Positions 35,184-44,492 of a DNA stretch of 64,000 nucleotides are shown one piece after another (position 1 is the stretch's first letter; every line of letters begins with the position of its first letter). The DNA comes from Sphingomonas gellani. GTDB lineage: Bacteria > Pseudomonadota > Alphaproteobacteria > Sphingomonadales > Sphingomonadaceae. The DNA is taken from assembly GCF_900110035.1 (NCBI RefSeq), contig NZ_FOCF01000001.1, positions 620,001 to 684,000 of the forward strand, read 5' to 3'. A model generated the notes under the pieces. That model saw only the letters and a list, made by a program, of their open reading frames with translations, had not been told where the DNA came from and did no database searches. The position numbers and the translations under genes were made by a program.

Positions 35184-36250
35184 GGCTGGTCGTCCTGGGG
35201 CTGTCGCTGTCGTCCAGCTGGGGCAACGGCCACGCCACCACGTTCCGTGCGCTGTTGAAGGCGTTTGCCGCGCGCGGGCACGACATCCTGTTCCTGGAAC
35301 GCGACGTCCCCTGGTACGCCGCGCATCGCGATCTGCCCGACCCCGATTTCTGTACCTTGTGCTTCTACAAGGACGTCGACGATCTGGCGCGCTTCACGCC
35401 GGAGATCGCGGGTGCGGATGCCGTGATCGTCGGCTCCTACGTTCCTGATGGCGTGGCGGTTGCACATTTCGTGCGCGAACATGCGGTTACGACCGCATTC
35501 TATGACATCGACACACCGGTCACGCTGGCCAAGCTGGACCGGAACGACTTCGAATATCTCTCTCCGGAGGTCATCCCCGGCTACGACGTGTACCTGTCGT
35601 TCACGGGCGGCCCGACGCTGACCCGGATCGAGCGGCAATATGGTTCTCCCGCGGCGAGGGCATTGTATTGCTCCGTCGACCGACAAGCCTATCGCCCGCT
35701 CGATGTATCGAAGCGCTGGGACCTGTCGTATCTCGGCACCTATAGCGATGACCGGCAACCGACGCTGGAGCGCCTGCTGATCCAGACCGCCCGTGCCATG
35801 CCGGACAAACGCTTCGTGGTGGCGGGCCCGCAATATCCCGGGACCATCGCGTGGCCCGACAATGTCGAGCGGATCGAGCATCTGCCGCCATCGGAGCATG
35901 CGGAATTCTATTCCGCCTCGCGCTTCACACTGAACGTCACGCGCGCGGACATGATCGCGGCGGGCTGGTCCCCCTCGGTCCGCCTGTTCGAGGCGGCGGC
36001 CTGTGGCTGTCCGATCATCTCCGACCGGTGGGAAGGCATCGACAGCCTCTTGCAGCCGGGTACGGAGATCATCCTGGCCGACACGACGGACGCCGTCATC
36101 GAAGCCCTTTCGGCAGCGGACGGTGCCACGATCGGGGAAGCGGCGAGGGCGCGGGTCCTGGCGGAGCACACCGCGAATCACCGCGCCGCGGAGTTGGAGG
36201 CATATCTGTCGCGCGCGGCCGAGCGCGACCGACTGGCGGGCGCTGCTTAA
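35180..36250 (+). CDS. CgeB-like glycosyltransferase, copy 3 of 3
   Basis: A 356-aa GT-B protein opening MRLVVLGLSLSSSWGNGHATTFRALL, again like copies 1 and 2. Family marks are FYDIDTPVTLAKL, YDVYLSFTGGPTL, WDLSYLGTYSDDRQPTLERL and the donor-site stretch SPSVRLFEAAACGCPIIS, followed by DRWEGIDSLLQPGTEI. It is the last gene of the plus arm. Downstream 36251-36323 shows no convincing terminator, only short direct and inverted fragments. The acceptor is unknown, but three successive enzymes of one family suggest three similar sugar additions. Confidence 0.84.
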   Translation: MRLVVLGLSLSSSWGNGHATTFRALLKAFAARGHDILFLERDVPWYAAHRDLPDPDFCTLCFYKDVDDLARFTPEIAGADAVIVGSYVPDGVAVAHFVREHAVTTAFYDIDTPVTLAKLDRNDFEYLSPEVIPGYDVYLSFTGGPTLTRIERQYGSPAARALYCSVDRQAYRPLDVSKRWDLSYLGTYSDDRQPTLERLLIQTARAMPDKRFVVAGPQYPGTIAWPDNVERIEHLPPSEHAEFYSASRFTLNVTRADMIAAGWSPSVRLFEAAACGCPIISDRWEGIDSLLQPGTEIILADTTDAVIEALSAADGATIGEAARARVLAEHTANHRAAELEAYLSRAAERDRLAGAA

Positions 36251-36323
36251 AGAACCCCGTTCATGAACCGATTGCGTTTCAATGGGTTGAGCACTGTTCA
36301 AACAACAGGCGGACAGCAGGATC

Positions 36324-37436
36324 ATGAACAGGACACGGACAGTCGCGCTGGCGCTGGCGGGAGCGGCGGCACTCGGCGTCGCGCTGGGCGGCGCCGCCTT
36401 TGCACAATCGAGCGGCCCCGCCACGTTGGTTGCCAGCTTCGACCATCAGGTTACGGGCGTCGCGGTCGCGCAGGATGGCCGACGCTTCGTCAACTTCCCG
36501 CGCTGGACCGACGATGCGCCGATTTCCGTGGCGGAGGTTTTGCCTAATGGCAGCCTGAAGCCGTACCCGGATGCGAACTGGAACAGCTGGCGCAACGTGC
36601 GCGCGGGCGAGCTTTCGGTGGCCGATCACTTCGTTTGCGTGCAGTCCATCGTGCCCGACAACCAAGGGCATCTGTGGGTCGTCGACGCCGGAGCGCCGGG
36701 CAACGAGCGCATCCTAGAGGGCGCGCCGAAGCTGGTTCGTATCGATCTGGCGACCAACACCGTCAGCAAGGTCATCCCCGTCGCGGCCGACGTCGCCCTG
36801 CAGGGGACGTACCTTAACGACATCCGCTTCTCACCGGACGGGCGCACCGCCTACATCACCGACAGCGGCACGCGTGGTGCGATCATCGTTATCGACCTGG
36901 ACAGCGGCCGGGGGTTCCGCGCCCTGGATGGGCACCCGTCTACGCAGGTCGAGAAGTCGGTGAAGGTCACGCTGGATGGAAAGCCGCTGGTCCGTCCCGA
37001 TGGCCGTCAGCCGATGTTCGCATCCGACGGCATCGCGATCTCCAATGATGGCAAGACGCTCTACTATCAGGCGCTTACCGGCAAGACCTTGTACGCGATC
37101 GATACGGCCCGGCTGCGTCCCGATGTCAGCGAGACCGATCGGGCGGCGGGCGTGCGGCGCGTTGCGACAACCCACGTCGCCGACGGTTTGTGGATGAGCA
37201 AGGCAGGCGTCCTCTACCTGACCTCGCCCACCGATTATTCGATCACGCGGCTGGTGAAGGACCATACGGAGACGGTGCTGACCGACCGTCGCCTGCGCTG
37301 GCCGGATACCTTTTCCGAGGGGCCGGACGGACGCATCTACGTGACCGCCAGCCACATCCAAGACACGCAGTGGTTCACCCCGGGTGCGCCGCCATCGATC
37401 CGGACGCAGCTCTTCTCGTTCTCACCGAAGCGCTGA
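36324..37436 (+). CDS. secreted yellow/major royal jelly-type beta-propeller protein
   Basis: A 370-aa exported protein with a signal peptide ending near residue 28 (GGAAFAQ). The mature part contains RRFVNFPRWTDD and NDIRFSPDGRTAYITDSG, LYYQALTGKTLYAID and a C-terminal YVTASHIQD stretch. These match the MRJP/yellow family, a six-bladed propeller related to SMP-30/gluconolactonases. Bacterial members are uncharacterised; lactonase-like or ligand-binding roles have been proposed. It lies 73 bases after the glycan cassette on the same strand, so it could be co-transcribed, although it has its own likely ribosome site. Confidence 0.85.
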   Translation: MNRTRTVALALAGAAALGVALGGAAFAQSSGPATLVASFDHQVTGVAVAQDGRRFVNFPRWTDDAPISVAEVLPNGSLKPYPDANWNSWRNVRAGELSVADHFVCVQSIVPDNQGHLWVVDAGAPGNERILEGAPKLVRIDLATNTVSKVIPVAADVALQGTYLNDIRFSPDGRTAYITDSGTRGAIIVIDLDSGRGFRALDGHPSTQVEKSVKVTLDGKPLVRPDGRQPMFASDGIAISNDGKTLYYQALTGKTLYAIDTARLRPDVSETDRAAGVRRVATTHVADGLWMSKAGVLYLTSPTDYSITRLVKDHTETVLTDRRLRWPDTFSEGPDGRIYVTASHIQDTQWFTPGAPPSIRTQLFSFSPKR

Positions 37437-37447
37437 GCGGCATCCAA

Positions 37448-39502
37448 TCAGGACGGGACGTTCGCCTCCAGCTCCGCGAGCCAGGAGGCGGCCGTTCCGT
37501 CCGACGGCGCCCGCCAGTCGCCCCGCGGCGACAGCGCGCCGCCTGCCGATACCTTTGGCCCATTTGGGATGGCCGAGCGCTTGAACTGGCTCAGCTGAAA
37601 GAAGCGGCGCAGGAACTTGGCCAGCCAGTGACGGATCGTCGGCAGGTCGTAAGCGACCCGCGCTTCCACCGGAAAGTCTGCCGGCCAGCGTCCAGCCTCC
37701 GCGTCTCGCCAGGCGTGCCATGCCAGAAACGCGATCTTCGACGGTGCCAGTCCGTGCCGAATGACGTAATGCGCAAAGAAGTCGTTCAGCGCATACGGGC
37801 CGACGAGATCCTCGGTGCTCTGCATCGCGCCGGTCTCGGCATCCGCTGGCACCAGTTCGGGCGAGATCTCCTGCGCAAGGATCGCCGCAAGTACCGCGTC
37901 GGTGTCAGCGTCATATTGGTTGGTGCGGATGCACCACCGGATCAGGAACTGGATCAGCGTCTTGGGCACGCCGGCGTTGACGGCATAATGGCTCATCTGG
38001 TCGCCCACGCCATAAGTGCACCAGCCCAGCGCCAGTTCGCTCAGATCGCCGGTGCCCAGCACCAGCCCTTCACGCTGGTTGGCCAGCCGGAAGAGGTAAT
38101 CGGTGCGCAACCCCGCCTGCACATTCTCGAACGTCACGTCGTAGACCGGCTCGCCCTGGCCGAAGGGGTGGTCCATGTCCTCCAGCATGCGCTTCGCCGC
38201 CGGCCGGATGTCGATCTCCGCGCCCGTGATCCCCAGCGCGCGCATCAGCGCCCAGGCATTGCCCTTGGTGCCTTCTCCGGTCGCAAAGCCGGGCATGGTG
38301 AAGCCGAGGATGTCGCTGCGTGGCCGGTCCAGCCGGTCCATCGCCTTGGCCGCGACGATCAGCGCGTGGGTCGAATCGAGCCCGCCCGACACACCGATCA
38401 CGATTCGCTTCGCGCCCGAGGCCGACAGCCGCTTGGCGATCCCCTCCACCTGGATGTTGAACGCCTCGAAACAATCCGCATCGCGCTTGGCCGGGTCGTT
38501 CGGCACGAACGGGAAGCGGCGGATGTCGCGCATCAACCCGATGTCGCCGTCGTCGGCAGGATGGGAGAAGCCGATCCGGCGAAAGCGGCGCTCCGGGTGT
38601 CCCATGGCGATCGCGGCGTCGTTGAAGGTGCCGTTGCGCAGTCGCTCTTGGGAGAGCCGCTCCAGATCCAGATCCGCGACCACCAGTTCCGGTTGGCGGC
38701 AAAAGCGCTGCGACTCGGCCAGCAACTCACCCAGTTCGTAGATGAAGCCCTGTCCGTCCCAAGACAGGTCGGTCGTGCTCTCCCCGATGCCGGCGGCGGA
38801 ATAGATGTACGCGCTGCTGGTCCGCGCCGATTGCGCCGCCGCCAGCATCATCCGCTCGCGCGCCTTGCCGATGACGATGTTGGACGCCGACAGGTTGCAG
38901 CACACCAACGCCCCCGCCAGCGCACCCGCCGTCGAGGGTGGAGTTGGAGCCCAATAGTCCTCGCAGATTTCGGCATGCACCACGAAGCCGGGGCGATCCT
39001 CGGCCGCGAACAACAGGTCGGTTCCGAACGGTACCTCCGCCCCGTTCAGCTCGATCGACAAACCGGTCAGGTTCATGCCGCTCGCGAACCAGCGCTTCTC
39101 GTAATATTCGCGGTAGTTCGGCAGAAAGGTCTTCGGCACGACGCCCAGCACCCGGCCGGCTGCAATCGCCAGCGCGCAGTTGTACAACCGGCCATGCCGG
39201 ATCAGCGCGGCACCGACCAGCAGCAACGGCCGCAACGTCTCGCTCGCGACCCGGACTCTCTCGATTGCGGAAAGGGTTGCGCGCTGATGCGCCGACTGCA
39301 TGTGAAGATCGTCGATGGCGTAGCTGGTCAGGTTCAGCTCCGGAAACACCAACACGTCGACACCCTGCGCATCGGCGTCGCGAGCCAGTGCGATCGTGGC
39401 GTCGGCATTGGCCTGGGTATCGCCCACCGTCGCCTGAGGTGTCGCGGCGGCGACCCGCAGCATCTGGTGGCTGGACAGGGCGTAGAAGGGATGATCGGCC
39501 AT
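37448..39502 (-). CDS. nadE: glutamine-dependent NAD+ synthetase
   Basis: A 684-aa two-domain enzyme making NAD from nicotinic acid adenine dinucleotide, ATP and glutamine. The N-terminal nitrilase-type glutaminase shows its triad as Glu55 (FPELNL), Lys124 (PKTFLP) and Cys180 (EICEDYW). The C-terminal synthetase has the ATP loop SGGLDST at about 372-378, then [12 protein letters not shown] and [12 protein letters not shown]. The length matches the mycobacterial-type enzyme (about 680 aa) that channels ammonia. ATG 39502 gives the conserved N-terminus. The gene diverges from the ArsC-like gene and converges closely with the MRJP-type gene. Confidence 0.96.
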   Translation of the reverse strand: MADHPFYALSSHQMLRVAAATPQATVGDTQANADATIALARDADAQGVDVLVFPELNLTSYAIDDLHMQSAHQRATLSAIERVRVASETLRPLLLVGAALIRHGRLYNCALAIAAGRVLGVVPKTFLPNYREYYEKRWFASGMNLTGLSIELNGAEVPFGTDLLFAAEDRPGFVVHAEICEDYWAPTPPSTAGALAGALVCCNLSASNIVIGKARERMMLAAAQSARTSSAYIYSAAGIGESTTDLSWDGQGFIYELGELLAESQRFCRQPELVVADLDLERLSQERLRNGTFNDAAIAMGHPERRFRRIGFSHPADDGDIGLMRDIRRFPFVPNDPAKRDADCFEAFNIQVEGIAKRLSASGAKRIVIGVSGGLDSTHALIVAAKAMDRLDRPRSDILGFTMPGFATGEGTKGNAWALMRALGITGAEIDIRPAAKRMLEDMDHPFGQGEPVYDVTFENVQAGLRTDYLFRLANQREGLVLGTGDLSELALGWCTYGVGDQMSHYAVNAGVPKTLIQFLIRWCIRTNQYDADTDAVLAAILAQEISPELVPADAETGAMQSTEDLVGPYALNDFFAHYVIRHGLAPSKIAFLAWHAWRDAEAGRWPADFPVEARVAYDLPTIRHWLAKFLRRFFQLSQFKRSAIPNGPKVSAGGALSPRGDWRAPSDGTAASWLAELEANVPS

Positions 39503-39583
39503 GGTCCCTACTAACGTGGGGCGCAGCGGAACGATAGCGAGCGGGGCTTGCGAGTATGGGCGCCGGTGGGTCAGGGAGCATGC

Positions 39584-39934
39584 ATGACAAACGCGACCCT
39601 GTTCGGCATCCCCAATTGCGACACCGTGAAGAAGGCGCGGACGTGGCTCGGCAGCCACGATGTCGACTATGCCTTTCACGATTACAAAAAGGCCGGCGTC
39701 GATCCCGCCACGCTGCGGGAATGGGTAGAGCGCGTGGGCTGGGAGGCGCTGCTCAACCGCTCGGGCACCATTTTCCGCAAGCTGCCCGACGATGCGAAGC
39801 ATGACCTGGATGCGGAGCGGGCGATCGCGATCATGATCGCCCACCCGTCGGCGATCAGGCGGCCGGTGCTGGTGCTGGACAATGAGATCGTGGTCGGCTG
39901 GTCACCGGAGCGGTACGCGCAACTGTTCGGGTAG
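39584..39934 (+). CDS. ArsC/Spx-family protein (YffB-like)
   Basis: A 116-aa thioredoxin-fold protein with a single catalytic-type Cys12 in GIPNCDTVKKARTWL. It has no CxxC, and TIFRKLPDD and PSAIRRPVLV follow at the usual places. This is the YffB/Spx-like branch of the arsenate reductase family, whose members may act as glutathione-dependent thiol enzymes and are usually not true arsenate reductases. No arsenic genes are nearby. The start at 39584 has GGGAG close upstream. Confidence 0.87.
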   Translation: MTNATLFGIPNCDTVKKARTWLGSHDVDYAFHDYKKAGVDPATLREWVERVGWEALLNRSGTIFRKLPDDAKHDLDAERAIAIMIAHPSAIRRPVLVLDNEIVVGWSPERYAQLFG

Positions 39935-39945
39935 GCACACCGCAT

Positions 39946-39969
39946 GGCTAGCCGCTCGGGCGGCCAGCC
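39946..39969 (+). terminator. hairpin between the ArsC-like gene and panB
   Basis: Ten-base arms GGCTAGCCGC (39946-39955) and GCGGCCAGCC (39960-39969), with one G-T pair, close a TCGG tetraloop. No T run follows, so it is at best a weak or Rho-assisted stop for the ArsC-like gene, or a leader hairpin of panB, which starts 16 bases later. Confidence 0.4.
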
Positions 39970-39984
39970 GCTACAATCTGCCCG

Positions 39985-40851
39985 ATGTCCACCACCTTCA
40001 CAATCGACACCGGAACCAGTCGAGCGACGCCTACGCCCGCGCCGATGAAGCGACTGACCGTGCCCGCGATCCGGCAGCGCAAGGGCCGCACGCCGCTGGT
40101 GATGCTGACCGCGTACACGGTGAGGACGGCGCAGATCCTGGACCCGCATTGCGACATGCTGCTGGTGGGCGACAGCCTGGGGCAAGTGATCTACGGACTG
40201 CCCTCCACCGTGCCGGTGACGCTGGAGATGATGGCGGCGCATGGCGCGGCAGTCGTGCGCGGCAGCTTCCACGCGCTGGTCACGGTCGACATGCCGTTCG
40301 GCAGCTATGAGGCCAGTCCCGAAAAGGCGTTCGAGAGCGCGGCGTGGCTGCTGAAGCAGACGGGCGCCGCAGCGGTGAAGCTGGAGGGTGGCGAGGCGAT
40401 GGCGCCGACGGTGCACTTCCTGACCGAGCGCGGCATTCCCGTGATGGGCCATGTCGGCCTGACGCCGCAGGCGGTCAACGTGCTGGGCGGCTATGGTGCG
40501 CGTGGTCGCAGCGAGGAGGAGGCGGCGAAGATCGTCGCGGACGGTCGCGCGGTCGCGGACGCCGGTTGTTTCGCGCTGGTGATCGAGGGCGTGGTGGAGC
40601 CGGTCGCGCTGGACCTCACTCATGGCGTCGCTTGTCCCACCATCGGCATCGGCGCCTCCGCCCAATGCGACGGCCAGGTGCTGGTTGCCGAAGACATGCT
40701 GGGTCTTTTCGAACGCACGCCGCGCTTCGTGAAGCGGTTTGCGGACATGGCCGGGCTGATCGACGGCGCCGCTGCGTCCTATGCCGAGGACGTGCGGTCC
40801 CGCGCGTTCCCGGGCGAGGGCCAGGTCTACGCCGCGAAGCCGCCCGCGTAG
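39985..40851 (+). CDS. panB: 3-methyl-2-oxobutanoate hydroxymethyltransferase
   Basis: A 288-aa TIM-barrel enzyme that transfers a hydroxymethyl group from methylene-tetrahydrofolate to ketoisovalerate, the first committed step of pantothenate synthesis. Signature text: [27 protein letters not shown] (the metal-binding Asp is in GDSLG), [42 protein letters not shown] and the catalytic Glu region [10 protein letters not shown]. Length is slightly above the 265-275 aa norm because of an approximately 20-residue N-terminal extension. panC and panD are not adjacent here. Confidence 0.96.
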   Translation: MSTTFTIDTGTSRATPTPAPMKRLTVPAIRQRKGRTPLVMLTAYTVRTAQILDPHCDMLLVGDSLGQVIYGLPSTVPVTLEMMAAHGAAVVRGSFHALVTVDMPFGSYEASPEKAFESAAWLLKQTGAAAVKLEGGEAMAPTVHFLTERGIPVMGHVGLTPQAVNVLGGYGARGRSEEEAAKIVADGRAVADAGCFALVIEGVVEPVALDLTHGVACPTIGIGASAQCDGQVLVAEDMLGLFERTPRFVKRFADMAGLIDGAAASYAEDVRSRAFPGEGQVYAAKPPA

Positions 40852-40939
40852 GCATCCGTGAGGGCCCCCATTGCGGGACGCCGCGCGCGGCCCTAATGCT
40901 CGCGCCTTTCCTGTCCCGTTGCTGATCCGGAGCCTTTTG

Positions 40940-41641
40940 TTGGCCATCACTCCCCAGAACAACCAAGCCTTGCTGCGCGAGGTCGATGACGAACTGCGCC
41001 GCGACCAGCTGGTCGGCTTCTGGCGCCAATGGGGGCTGTGGCTGATGATCGCTGTCGTCGGCGCGCTGGCGGCGTTTGGTGGCTGGCTGTTCTGGCAGCA
41101 TCGTCAGCAGGCCGCGGCTGGTGTGGAGGGCGAACAGCTTTCGTCCGCCTATCAGGACATCGCGCAGGACCAGCCAGCAAAGGCGCAAGGCACGCTCGCC
41201 AATCTCGCAAAGTCGGACAGTGGCGGTTACCGCGCGGTGGCGTTGCAGACCGAGGCGGACATCCTGCTTCAGAAAAAGGACCTGAAGGGGGCCGCTGCGA
41301 AGTTCGCGGCAATCGCCAACGACACGTCCATCGCGCAGCCGTTCCGCGACCTGGCGCTTGTTCGCCAGACGGCGGCCGAGTTCGACCAGCTGAAGCCGCA
41401 GGTGGTGATCGAGCGCCTGCGACCCCTGACCGCCAAGGAGAACCCGTTCTTCGGCAGCGCGGCCGAGATGGTCGCCATGGCGCAACTGCGTGCCGGCCGG
41501 CGTGACCTGGCAGGCCAGTTGTTCGGGCAGATCGCCAACGACAAGGACGTGCCAGACTCCATCCGTCAACGCGCGGTTCAGATGGCCGGCGCCATGGGCG
41601 TCGACGCCGTGGCCAGTAACAAGGGTGTCAAAACGCGATGA
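40940..41641 (+). CDS. YfgM-like TPR membrane protein
   Basis: A 233-aa protein with one transmembrane helix (about residues 30-50, WLMIAVVGALAAFGGWLFW) and a periplasmic tetratricopeptide-like domain (DUF2133/TPR_21 type). FLREVDDELRRDQ-like text (here LLREVDDELRRDQLVGFWRQWG) before the helix is typical of the alphaproteobacterial family. YfgM in E. coli links the Sec translocon with periplasmic chaperones. The start is a TTG (TTGGCCATC) preceded by GGAG at about eight bases. The stop overlaps the bamB start (ATGA), as expected for the YfgM-BamB pair. Confidence 0.85.
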   Translation: MAITPQNNQALLREVDDELRRDQLVGFWRQWGLWLMIAVVGALAAFGGWLFWQHRQQAAAGVEGEQLSSAYQDIAQDQPAKAQGTLANLAKSDSGGYRAVALQTEADILLQKKDLKGAAAKFAAIANDTSIAQPFRDLALVRQTAAEFDQLKPQVVIERLRPLTAKENPFFGSAAEMVAMAQLRAGRRDLAGQLFGQIANDKDVPDSIRQRAVQMAGAMGVDAVASNKGVKTR

Positions 41642-42975
41642 TTTCCAACGTGCGGCGCGGCGGGTTCCGGGCGGGCGTGGCGTTGGCCGCGCTCGCGATG
41701 CTGTCGGGGTGCGGCGTGTTCAAGGGCGCGCCGAAGAAGACGCCCACCGTCGGCAACCGCGTGCCGATCCTGACCTCCGAGAACGGCGTCGAAACCGATC
41801 CGTCGATGGCGGCGGTGGAAGTGACCTTGCCCGCGCCCGCGCCCAACGACAGTTGGACGCAGAGCGGCGGCAATGCCTCAAAGTCTATGGGCCACCTGGC
41901 GCTGGGCGAACAACCTGTGCGGTTGTGGCAGGCGACGATCAACGGCGGATCCAATCGCGAGCGCCTGGGATCGTCGCCGGTGATCGCCGACGGCAAGCTG
42001 TTCGTGATCGACGTGGATGCGACCGTACACGCTTTTTCGGCGGATACCGGCGCGGTGCTGTGGAGCACCACGCTGTCTGAGGACAAGAAGAACCACGCCG
42101 CGTTGTTCGGTGGCGGCGTCAGTTACGACGACGGCAACGTTTATGCCACGGACGGGCTGGGTGACTTGGTCGCGCTGACCGCGGCCGACGGCAAGGAGGT
42201 CTGGCGGTCGAAGCCGGGCGGGCCGCTGCGTGGCGCGCCGACGATCTCCAACGGCAACGTCTATGTCCTCAGCCAGGACAACCAGATCTTCGCGCTGGGC
42301 CAGAACGACGGCAAGGTCGTGTGGACCCAATCCGGCACGCTGGAATCGCAGGGGGTGTTCGGCGTCGCCGCGCCCGCCGCGAGCCAGGGGACCGTGGTCA
42401 CCGGCTTTTCGTCGGGTGAGCTGAACGCCTATCGCTACGAGAACGGCCGTGTGCTGTGGCAGGACGCCCTGTCGCGCACGTCGATCACCACCTCCGTGTC
42501 CAGCTTGGCCGACATCGATGCCGATCCGGTGATCGACGATGGTCGCGTCTATGCGGTCGGGCAGGGCGGGCGCATGGTTGCACTGGAACTGTCGACCGGT
42601 CAGCGCCTTTGGGAGCAGAACTTCGCCGGGATCTCCACCCCGTGGATCGCGGGTGACTGGCTCTACGTTGTGACTGACGACGCCCGCCTGGTCTGCCTGG
42701 CGCGCACCAACGGCAAGGCGCGCTGGATCGTCCAGCTGCCCGGATTCCGCAACGCCAAGAAGAAGAAGGGGCCGATCACCTGGTTCGGTCCCGTGCTGGC
42801 GGGTGGCCGACTGGTGCTGACCAACAGCGACGGCCAGATCGGCTATGTCTCGCCTGCCGACGGCAAGCTGCTCGGCACGACGGAGACGAAGACGTCGATC
42901 ACGCTGCCGCCGGTGGTCGCCAATCAGACGCTGTACACGCTGGACGGCCGGGGCCGGATCACCGCATTCCGCTGA
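41638..42975 (+). CDS. bamB: outer membrane assembly lipoprotein BamB
   Basis: A 445-aa lipoprotein: the signal ends in the lipobox MLSGC, lipidated Cys25. It is followed by an eight-bladed PQQ-like propeller with repeated motifs such as LFVIDVDATVHAFSADTGAVLW, VYATDGLGDLVALTAADGKEVW and MVALELSTGQRLWEQNF. BamB supports BamA in folding outer-membrane proteins. It is longer than E. coli BamB (392 aa), mainly through the linker at about 26-75. Coupled to the YfgM-like gene and followed by der, the usual order in many proteobacteria. Confidence 0.94.
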   Translation: MISNVRRGGFRAGVALAALAMLSGCGVFKGAPKKTPTVGNRVPILTSENGVETDPSMAAVEVTLPAPAPNDSWTQSGGNASKSMGHLALGEQPVRLWQATINGGSNRERLGSSPVIADGKLFVIDVDATVHAFSADTGAVLWSTTLSEDKKNHAALFGGGVSYDDGNVYATDGLGDLVALTAADGKEVWRSKPGGPLRGAPTISNGNVYVLSQDNQIFALGQNDGKVVWTQSGTLESQGVFGVAAPAASQGTVVTGFSSGELNAYRYENGRVLWQDALSRTSITTSVSSLADIDADPVIDDGRVYAVGQGGRMVALELSTGQRLWEQNFAGISTPWIAGDWLYVVTDDARLVCLARTNGKARWIVQLPGFRNAKKKKGPITWFGPVLAGGRLVLTNSDGQIGYVSPADGKLLGTTETKTSITLPPVVANQTLYTLDGRGRITAFR

Positions 42976-43037
42976 CGCGGACGCGATAGTTGCTGGCGCG
43001 CTTTGCCGTCGGCGACGATCCCGCCTAAGGGCAGCGC

Positions 43038-44411
43038 ATGTCTCATCTTCCCACCGTCGCGATCGTCGGTCGTCCCAATGTCGGCAAGTCGACTCTGTTC
43101 AACCGTCTAGTCGGAAAGCGGCTGGCGCTGGTCGATGACCGCCCGGGGGTGACGCGCGACCGCCGGGAGGGTGATGCGCACCTGCTCGGGCTCGACTTCC
43201 GCATCATGGACACGGCCGGGTACGAGGATGAGGACCCGGACACGCTGCCGGGTCGCATGCGCCGGCAGACCCAGTCGGCGGTGGACGAGGCGGATGTGGC
43301 GCTGTTCCTGGTCGACGCGCGCGCCGGCGTGGTGCCGCTGGACGAGGAGATCGCCCGCTGGCTGCGCACCGCGGACACGCCCGTCATCCTGGTCGCCAAC
43401 AAGGCGGAAGGCCGGGCCGGCGATCAAGGCGTGTTGGAGGCTCTCGCGCTCGGCTTCGGCGATCCGGTGCAAATGTCGGCCGAGCATGGCGAGGGTGTCG
43501 CGGACCTGTTCGAGGCGCTGCTGCCGCATATCGGCGAATGGGAAACGCCGGAGATCGAGGAAGAGGACGAGAGCCTCGACGCGCCGCTGAAACTCGCGAT
43601 CGTTGGGCGTCCGAACGCCGGCAAGTCGACGCTGGTCAACAAGATGCTGGGCGAGGACCGCCTGATTACCGGACCGGAGGCGGGGATCACCCGCGATTCG
43701 ATTGCTGTCGATTGGGACTGGGTTGCGCCCGACGGAAAGACGCGTCAGGTGCGCCTGATCGACACCGCCGGCATGCGCAAACGCGCCAAGGTGCAGGACA
43801 AGCTGGAGAAGCTGTCCGTCGCCGACGCCCTGCGCGCGGTCGACTTCGCGGAGGTTGTGGTGCTGTTGCTCGACGCCACGCTGGGGCTGGAGGCGCAGGA
43901 CCTGCGCATCGCCGACCGCGTGCTGGAGGAAGGACGCGCTTTGGTCATCGCGCTGAACAAGTGGGATGTCGCGGAAAACGCGTCGTCGCTGTTCAACGGT
44001 GTGCGCAAGGCGCTTGAGGATGGCCTCAGCCAGGTCAAGGGCGTGCCGCTGCTGACGGTGTCCGCCAACACGGGCAAAGGGCTGGACGTGCTGTTGCAGG
44101 TGGCGTTCGAGACACGCGCGGCCTGGTCGCAGCGGGTCGGCACCGGCGAGCTCAACCGCTGGTTCGAACGCGCGATCGAGGCGAACCCGCCGCCCGCGCC
44201 CGGCGGCAAACGTATCAAGCTTCGCTACGTCACACAGGTCAAGACGCGGCCGCCAACCTTTGTCGTGTTCGGGACGCGGGTGGACCAGCTGCCCGCCAGC
44301 TACGAACGCTATCTGGTGAATTCCGCCCGACGCGAACTCGGCTTCGGCGCAGTGCCGATCCGGATGACACTACGCGCGCCGAAAAACCCGTTCGGCAACA
44401 AGTCGGGCTGA
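43038..44411 (+). CDS. der: ribosome biogenesis GTPase Der
   Basis: A 457-aa protein with two tandem GTPase domains and a KH-like C-terminal domain. Domain 1: GRPNVGKSTLFNRL, DTAGYE, NKAEG. Domain 2: GRPNAGKSTLVNKM, DTAGMRKR, NKWDV. The KH-like domain starts near residue 355. Der acts in 50S subunit maturation. Between the domains is the usual acidic linker (EIEEEDESLD). A 62-base gap from bamB has no strong terminator, so the two are probably co-transcribed. Confidence 0.97.
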   Translation: MSHLPTVAIVGRPNVGKSTLFNRLVGKRLALVDDRPGVTRDRREGDAHLLGLDFRIMDTAGYEDEDPDTLPGRMRRQTQSAVDEADVALFLVDARAGVVPLDEEIARWLRTADTPVILVANKAEGRAGDQGVLEALALGFGDPVQMSAEHGEGVADLFEALLPHIGEWETPEIEEEDESLDAPLKLAIVGRPNAGKSTLVNKMLGEDRLITGPEAGITRDSIAVDWDWVAPDGKTRQVRLIDTAGMRKRAKVQDKLEKLSVADALRAVDFAEVVVLLLDATLGLEAQDLRIADRVLEEGRALVIALNKWDVAENASSLFNGVRKALEDGLSQVKGVPLLTVSANTGKGLDVLLQVAFETRAAWSQRVGTGELNRWFERAIEANPPPAPGGKRIKLRYVTQVKTRPPTFVVFGTRVDQLPASYERYLVNSARRELGFGAVPIRMTLRAPKNPFGNKSG

Positions 44412-44492
44412 CGGCAACCGCCTGTTTACTCCTGACCGTTAAGGCATTCGCGCAACCGTTGCCGCGCCCTGCGGTCGACAAAGGAGGCGCAG

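Noticed and set aside
37190..39514. 774-codon open frame antisense to nadE
   Set aside because: A shadow of nadE, which carries both active-site sets in the correct order.
39584..39934. Arsenate reductase (arsC) call
   Set aside because: The protein is in the ArsC fold family, but it has one cysteine of the YffB/Spx type and no arsenic resistance genes nearby.
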